A stretch of 64,000 nucleotides of DNA from Oscillospiraceae bacterium (GTDB taxonomy: Bacteria; Bacillota; Clostridia; Oscillospirales; Oscillospiraceae): contig JAETQF010000008.1 in NCBI GenBank assembly GCA_021770845.1, positions 1-64,000 of the forward strand. Direction: 5' to 3'. Positions 59,770 through 64,000 of the stretch are shown one piece after another; within the stretch, counting starts at the first letter, position 1, and every line of letters begins with the position of its first letter. The notes under the pieces were generated by a model that was given only the letters and a program-made list of their open reading frames with translations, was not told where the DNA came from and searched no databases. Made by a program: the position numbers and the translations under genes.

Positions 59770-61365
59770 CTACCTGTCCCACTTGGCAATCAATGCCCGG
59801 ATCTGATCCTCGAACTTGCCCAGATCCTTGTTGGAGCCGCCCCGGTTGTGGGCGATGACCTCCAGCAGCTTCTGGCCCACATCCTCCAGACGGCGGTAGG
59901 CCGGGGAGGCCATGGGGGCCGCCGGGGCCTTGGGCTCCAGCACGATGCCCGGGGCGATCATGCGGTTGTCCAGCAGGTCGTAGACCTCCTCGTAGTCGGG
60001 GGCGTGGACGGCAAAGCCCATCTCCTTCAGGGTCTGGGTGTAGTTCTCCGCGGCCCGGGCTTCGCCGTGCACCACAAACACCTGCTTGGGCTTGGGGCTG
60101 AAGGCATTGATCCAGCGCACCAGCCCGTCCCGGTCGGCGTGGGAGCTCAGGCCGTGGAAGCGGACGATCCGCGCCCGGACGGCCACCTCCTCCCCGAACA
60201 AACGCACCCGCTGGGCCCCGTCCAGGATCCGGCGGCCCAGGGAGCCGTCCGCCTGGTAGCCCACAAAGAGGATGGTGCACTCCGGCCGCCACAGGTTGTG
60301 CTTCAGGTGGTGCCGGATGCGGCCCGCGTCGCACATACCGGAGGCGGAGATGATCACCTTGGGGGTGGGGTCGGTGTTCAGCCCCCGGGATTCCTCGGTG
60401 CCCTCGGTGATGTTCAGCCCCGGGAAGCGGAACAGCGCCCCGCCCCGCAGGTGCTCAATGGCGTCCTCGTCCAGGTAGCCGGTGAGGTCGCCGGAGAAGA
60501 TCTCGGTGGCCGCCCCCGCCAGGGGGGAGTCCACATACACCTGGAAATCGGGGTTATGCTTCACCAGCCCCTCCTCCTTAATCTGGCGGATGAAGTACAG
60601 CAGCTCCTGGGTGCGGCCCACGGCGAAGGAGGGGATGATCAGGTTACCCCCCTCGGCCATGGTTTCGTCAATGACCCGGGCCAGATCGTCGGCGTAGTTG
60701 GGCTTTTCTTTCACGTTGTGGAGCCGGTCGCCGTAGGTGCTCTCCGTCACCACATAGTCGGCGTCCGTGATGTACTGGGGAGAGCGGATGATGGGGGTCT
60801 TCTTGTTGCCGATGTCGCCGGAGAACACGATCTTCCGGGTCTCCTCCCCCTCGGTGAGCCACAGCTCCGCGCAGGCAGAGCCCAGCAGGTGGCCCGCGTC
60901 GATGAACCGGGCCCGGATGCCGTCGGCGATCTGGAACTCCTGCTCGTACTCCATGGTCACCACGTGCCGCAGGGCCCGCTCCACATCCACGATGGTGTAC
61001 AGCGGCTCCACGGGGGGCTTGCCCGCCCGCTGGCCCTTCTGATTCTCCCAGGCGGCGTCGCTCTCCTGGATGTGGGCGGAGTCCCGGAGCATGATGTCCA
61101 GCAGCTGGGCCGTCAGCCGGGTGCAGTAGATATTGCCCCGGAAGCCCTCCTTCACCAGCAGGGGGATGCGCCCCGAGTGATCGATGTGGGCGTGGGTCAC
61201 CACCATGTCATCGATGAGGGAGGGGGCGAAATCCAGCTCGGCGTTGTCCCGCTCGTCCCGGCCCTGTTGAAGGCCGCAGTCCACCAGCACCTTGTGGCCG
61301 TTGGCCTCCACGCAGTGACAGCTGCCGGTAACCGCCTTGGCCGCGCCGAAAAAGGTCAATTTCAT
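59770..61365 (-). CDS. MBL-fold beta-CASP exonuclease/RNase
   Basis: The 531-residue protein begins at the ATG at 61365 (MKLTFFGAAKAVTGSCHCVE). It has the metal motif VVTHAHIDHSGRIPLLVKEG, DYVVTESTYGDRLHNVKEKP and FIDAGHLLGSACAELW, and the beta-CASP/RMMBL tail ISASGMCDAGRIRHHLKHNL then GLSSHADRDGLVRWIN. It is a CPSF-73-like nuclease. GAGGTG lies upstream. It is convergent with glmM across the repeat element. Confidence 0.93.
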   Translation of the reverse strand: MKLTFFGAAKAVTGSCHCVEANGHKVLVDCGLQQGRDERDNAELDFAPSLIDDMVVTHAHIDHSGRIPLLVKEGFRGNIYCTRLTAQLLDIMLRDSAHIQESDAAWENQKGQRAGKPPVEPLYTIVDVERALRHVVTMEYEQEFQIADGIRARFIDAGHLLGSACAELWLTEGEETRKIVFSGDIGNKKTPIIRSPQYITDADYVVTESTYGDRLHNVKEKPNYADDLARVIDETMAEGGNLIIPSFAVGRTQELLYFIRQIKEEGLVKHNPDFQVYVDSPLAGAATEIFSGDLTGYLDEDAIEHLRGGALFRFPGLNITEGTEESRGLNTDPTPKVIISASGMCDAGRIRHHLKHNLWRPECTILFVGYQADGSLGRRILDGAQRVRLFGEEVAVRARIVRFHGLSSHADRDGLVRWINAFSPKPKQVFVVHGEARAAENYTQTLKEMGFAVHAPDYEEVYDLLDNRMIAPGIVLEPKAPAAPMASPAYRRLEDVGQKLLEVIAHNRGGSNKDLGKFEDQIRALIAKWDR

Positions 61366-61539
61366 CAAAAGGCACCTCGTTTCTCTTTCCTGTCTTGTGC
61401 AGGTTCTATAATGGCATTGTATAACAGGACGGAGAAAAAGTAAAGGGCTTCCCGACAACTTTCGGGAAAAACAGGGAAAGGCCGGGCTGCCCGCCCGGCC
61501 TTTCCCTGTTTTCCCGCGCCGCCCCGGAGGGGCCGGAGC

Positions 61540-62646
61540 TCAGAGGCCGGACTCGTCCAGCTTCCCCTGGCCCCGGGCCAGCTCCCGCAGCCGCCGGTTG
61601 CCCTCGTTCATCTCCCCGAAGTCCTCCACCGGGCAGAGCACCCGGGCGCACCCCTCCATCAGGTTGGCGGCCCGCCGGAGCGCCTCCTCCCCGATGGGCC
61701 GGAAGGGCTTCTCCGACACGGTCTCCACCGCCAGCGCCCGGGCCACGGGGTAGTCCAGGTCGTTCTCCCCCAGCACCCCGGCGGCAAAGGGCGTCCCCTG
61801 CCGCTGTAAGCGGCGGTAGACCGGGATGCCCGCCCCGCCGCCGCCGATGACAAACACCTCCGGCGCTCCGGAGGCCGCCTCCAGCTCCAGGGAGCCGTAC
61901 AGGGCGTTGTAGCTGCCCCGGGCCGCGCCGTACAGATCCGCGATATACTCCGCGGTGAAGATCTCCTCCGGGGGCCCCTGCCGTGCGATGGAGTCCCCCC
62001 GGACGCACACCACCCAGTCGCTGATCTTCTGGGCCAGATCCAGCTCGTGGAGGGACATCACCACCGCCAGGTTCCGGGAGCGCACCATGTCCTTCAAAAT
62101 GGCCAGCAGCTCCAGCTTGTGGCGGATGTCCAGGAAGGAGGTGGGCTCGTCCAGCACCAGCACCTCCGGCTCCTGGTTCAGCGCCCGGGCCAGCAGCACC
62201 CGCTGGCGCTGCCCGTCGCTGATCCGGGAGAAGTCCCGATCCGCCAGATCGGCGGCGTGCACCAGCTCCAGGCTCCTGGCGGTCTTGTCCCGATCCTCCT
62301 GGGTCAGGATGCCCAGCCGCCCGGTGTAGGGATACCGCCCGGTGGCCGCCACGTCGAAGCAGGTCATCAGCTCCGGGCGGACGTGGGCGGTCATGAGCAC
62401 GCTGAGCTTCCGGGCCACGTCCCGCTCGCTGAGGGCCGCCATGTCCTCCCCGCCCAGGTACACCGCCCCCCCGATGAGGGGGAGCTGCCGGATGAGGCTT
62501 TTCAAAATGGTGGATTTGCCCGCCCCGTTGGGGCCGATGAGGGTCATGATCCGCCCCCGGCGCAGCTCCAGCTCAATGCCGCTGATGAGGGCCTTCTTGT
62601 GGTAGCCCACGCTGAGGCGCTCCGTGCGCAGACGCGGTTCGCTCAT
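61540..62646 (-). CDS. FecE-type ABC transporter ATPase with C-terminal extension
   Basis: The 368-residue protein begins at the ATG at 62646. The ATPase has Walker A LIGPNGAGKSTILKSLIRQL, the signature ISDGQRQRVLLARALNQEPE and Walker B VLVLDEPTSFLDIRHKLELL. From about residue 265 a further 100-residue domain follows (EVFVIGGGGAGIPVYRRLQR, LGENDLDYPVARALAVETVS), which is not part of the usual FecE fold. It may be a regulatory or fused nucleotide-binding domain. It overlaps the permease gene by four bases. Confidence 0.92.
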   Translation of the reverse strand: MSEPRLRTERLSVGYHKKALISGIELELRRGRIMTLIGPNGAGKSTILKSLIRQLPLIGGAVYLGGEDMAALSERDVARKLSVLMTAHVRPELMTCFDVAATGRYPYTGRLGILTQEDRDKTARSLELVHAADLADRDFSRISDGQRQRVLLARALNQEPEVLVLDEPTSFLDIRHKLELLAILKDMVRSRNLAVVMSLHELDLAQKISDWVVCVRGDSIARQGPPEEIFTAEYIADLYGAARGSYNALYGSLELEAASGAPEVFVIGGGGAGIPVYRRLQRQGTPFAAGVLGENDLDYPVARALAVETVSEKPFRPIGEEALRRAANLMEGCARVLCPVEDFGEMNEGNRRLRELARGQGKLDESGL

Positions 62647-63656
62647 GCCCGGGCCCCCTTCCCGCCCCGCCGGGAGGCCATGAGGTAGAGCACCACCGGC
62701 GCGCCGAACACGGCGGTGACGGAGCTGATGGACATATCCCGGGGGGCGAAGGCGGTGCGGGCGATGAGGTCGCAGAACAGGCAGAAGGCCGCGCCCCCCA
62801 AAAAGCAGCCCGGTATGATCACGATGGGCTTGGCGGTGCGGAACAGGCCCTTCACCAGGTGGGGCACGGCGATACCCACGAAGGAGATGGGCCCCGCGAA
62901 GGCGGTGACGCAGGCGGACAGCAGGCTGGACAGCAGGATCAGCTCCGCCCGGAACCGCTTGATGTTCACCCCCATGCTCTGGGCGTACACCTCCCCCATC
63001 TGGTAGGCCCCGATGGGCTTGGACAGCAGGAAGGTGAGCACCAGGGCCGCCCCCACCACCCAGGCCATGAGCCGCACGTTTTCCCAGGAGGTGCCGGAGA
63101 AGCTGCCCAGGGACCAGTTGTGGAGGTTGACGATGTTGGAGTCGTCGCTGAAGGTGATGACGAAATCGGTGATGGCGGAGCAGATGTTGCCGATCATGAT
63201 GCCGCACACCACCAGCATGGACATATTCCGCACCCGCCGGGACATGAGCAGCACAAAGCCCATGGAGATCATGGAGCCGGCGAAGGCCCCCGCCACCATG
63301 GCCATGGAGCTGATGACGATGCCCCGGCTGAGGAAGGTCACCATCACCAGGGCCACCGTCAGCTTGGCCCCGGAGGAGATGCCCAGCACAAAGGGCCCGG
63401 CGATGGGGTTGGCGAAAAAGGTCTGGAGCAGGAAGCCGGACACCGACAGCGCCCCGCCCAGGATGGCGGCGGCCAGCAGCCGGGGCAGGCGCATCCCCCA
63501 GATGATGCCGCTCTCCGACGGCTTTAGCAGGGCGGAAAGCACCTCCCCCAGCGGTATGCTCACGCTGCCGGCGCTGATGTTCCACACCAGCAGCGCCAGC
63601 ACCAGCGCCGTCAGCAGCGCCAGCCCCGCGGCGCAGCGCGGCCGGTTGTCTTTCAT
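62643..63656 (-). CDS. FecCD-family ABC transporter permease
   Basis: The 337-residue protein has about ten membrane segments, with the FecCD pattern GVVLSALLKPSESGI-like LGEVLSALLKPSESGIIWGM, RLPRLLAAAILGGALSVSGF, GPFVLGISSGAKLTVALV and SFVGIAVPHLVKGLFRTAKP. It forms the channel for iron-siderophore, haem or cobalamin. It follows the substrate-binding protein gene by 13 bases. The exact substrate is not identifiable. Confidence 0.93.
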   Translation of the reverse strand: MKDNRPRCAAGLALLTALVLALLVWNISAGSVSIPLGEVLSALLKPSESGIIWGMRLPRLLAAAILGGALSVSGFLLQTFFANPIAGPFVLGISSGAKLTVALVMVTFLSRGIVISSMAMVAGAFAGSMISMGFVLLMSRRVRNMSMLVVCGIMIGNICSAITDFVITFSDDSNIVNLHNWSLGSFSGTSWENVRLMAWVVGAALVLTFLLSKPIGAYQMGEVYAQSMGVNIKRFRAELILLSSLLSACVTAFAGPISFVGIAVPHLVKGLFRTAKPIVIIPGCFLGGAAFCLFCDLIARTAFAPRDMSISSVTAVFGAPVVLYLMASRRGGKGARA

Positions 63657-63669
63657 AGTCTCCCCTCCG

Positions 63670-64000
63670 TCACGCCAGCCGGTAGAGGTAGGTCAGCGAC
63701 CCGTCCGCCCCATGGCCCTGCGTCAGAATCTTGTGTATGTCCAGCATCACCTCGCCCACGGACTGGGACTCCTGGAACATACTTTTCCCGGTGCACCACA
63801 CATTGCCCTCCCGCACCGCCTTGAAGTCGGCCAGGGGGGCGCTTTTGGCGGTGAGCTGCTCCAGCGTCTCCAGATTGCCCTCGATGGTGCTGTTGTAGAT
63901 GAGCACGTCCGCGTCCTTTGCCTCGTGGTAGAAGCTCTCCATCTGGATGTTCATGGTGGACAGGGCGTTCTCCCCCTCCCCCAGGTTCCGGGGCAGATAG
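63670..64000 (-). CDS. ABC transporter substrate-binding protein (5' end cut by window edge)
   Basis: The frame is open to base 64000, so the N-terminus, including any lipoprotein signal, is missing. The visible C-terminal 109 residues read YLPRNLGEGENALST, then NIQMESFYHEAKDADVLIYN, EQLTAKSAPLADFKAVREGN and SVGEVMLDIHKILTQGHGAD, typical of the final part of FecB/BtuF-like periplasmic binding proteins. It is the first gene of the importer operon. Confidence 0.85.
   Translation of the reverse strand, partial: YLPRNLGEGENALSTMNIQMESFYHEAKDADVLIYNSTIEGNLETLEQLTAKSAPLADFKAVREGNVWCTGKSMFQESQSVGEVMLDIHKILTQGHGADGSLTYLYRLA

Overview
The window is GC-rich DNA from a Gram-positive, anaerobic, butyrate-type member of the Eubacteriales, most like the gut Oscillospiraceae (Flavonifractor or Intestinimonas type). 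This rests on gene content: a crt-hbd-bcd-etfB-etfA operon, an Rnf complex, a group B [FeFe] hydrogenase, Firmicutes-style nusA and lexA loci, AGGAGG ribosome binding sites and consensus sigma-A promoters. Tandem sites matching the Spo0A box suggest a sporulating lineage. No rRNA or tRNA gene and no CRISPR array was seen; the one stable RNA gene is tmRNA.

Region 1 (1-12.3 kb, minus strand) is the early and replication module of a siphophage-type prophage. It reads leftward: DUF4406-like, small protein, DUF2800 nuclease, DUF2815 ssDNA-binding protein, family A DNA polymerase, antirepressor, small protein, VapE-type primase-helicase, VRR-NUC nuclease, SNF2 helicase, sigma-like protein, MazF-like protein, HNH endonuclease, HTH/zinc-finger protein, and a ParB-like protein cut by the window edge. 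Terminase, structural genes and integrase are not in view.

Region 2 (12.4-23.3 kb) is AT-richer cargo. A plus-strand cassette (12490-16404) has two uncharacterised proteins and an AAA_13/PrrC-like ABC ATPase. The first protein ends, and the second begins, with the same short motif, which resembles the RHIM amyloid-signalling motif. An XRE repressor, a SLOG-fold DUF1273 protein and an LlaJI-type restriction system (C5 methyltransferase, McrB-like ATPase, LlaJI-like subunit, Vsr) follow. The island ends beside the 3' end of the tmRNA gene, next to five direct repeats that could be recombinase sites.

Region 3 (23.3-36 kb) is core chromosome: tmRNA, an SmpB fused to a truncated cyclophilin, murI, and the rimP-nusA-ylxR-ylxQ-infB-rbfA-nrnA-truB-ribF translation/transcription operon. 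A small XRE module sits between infB and rbfA.

Region 4 (36-64 kb) carries energy metabolism and envelope genes: the butyryl-CoA operon, a DUF6514 gene, a P-loop ATPase, the hydrogenase, lexA, an HtrA protease, two membrane proteins, an MFS exporter behind a leader-peptide attenuator, rnfCDGEAB with NusG_II and Gx-transporter genes, a hexapeptide-repeat protein, glmM, an MBL-fold RNase-like protein and a FecCD-type ABC importer cut by the right edge. Functionally, Bcd-EtfAB bifurcation would make reduced ferredoxin, which Rnf and the hydrogenase can reoxidise.

Several intergenic spaces hold short palindromic or dispersed repeat elements, often placed exactly at stop codons (after nusA, rbfA, DUF554 and crt, before tmRNA and after glmM).
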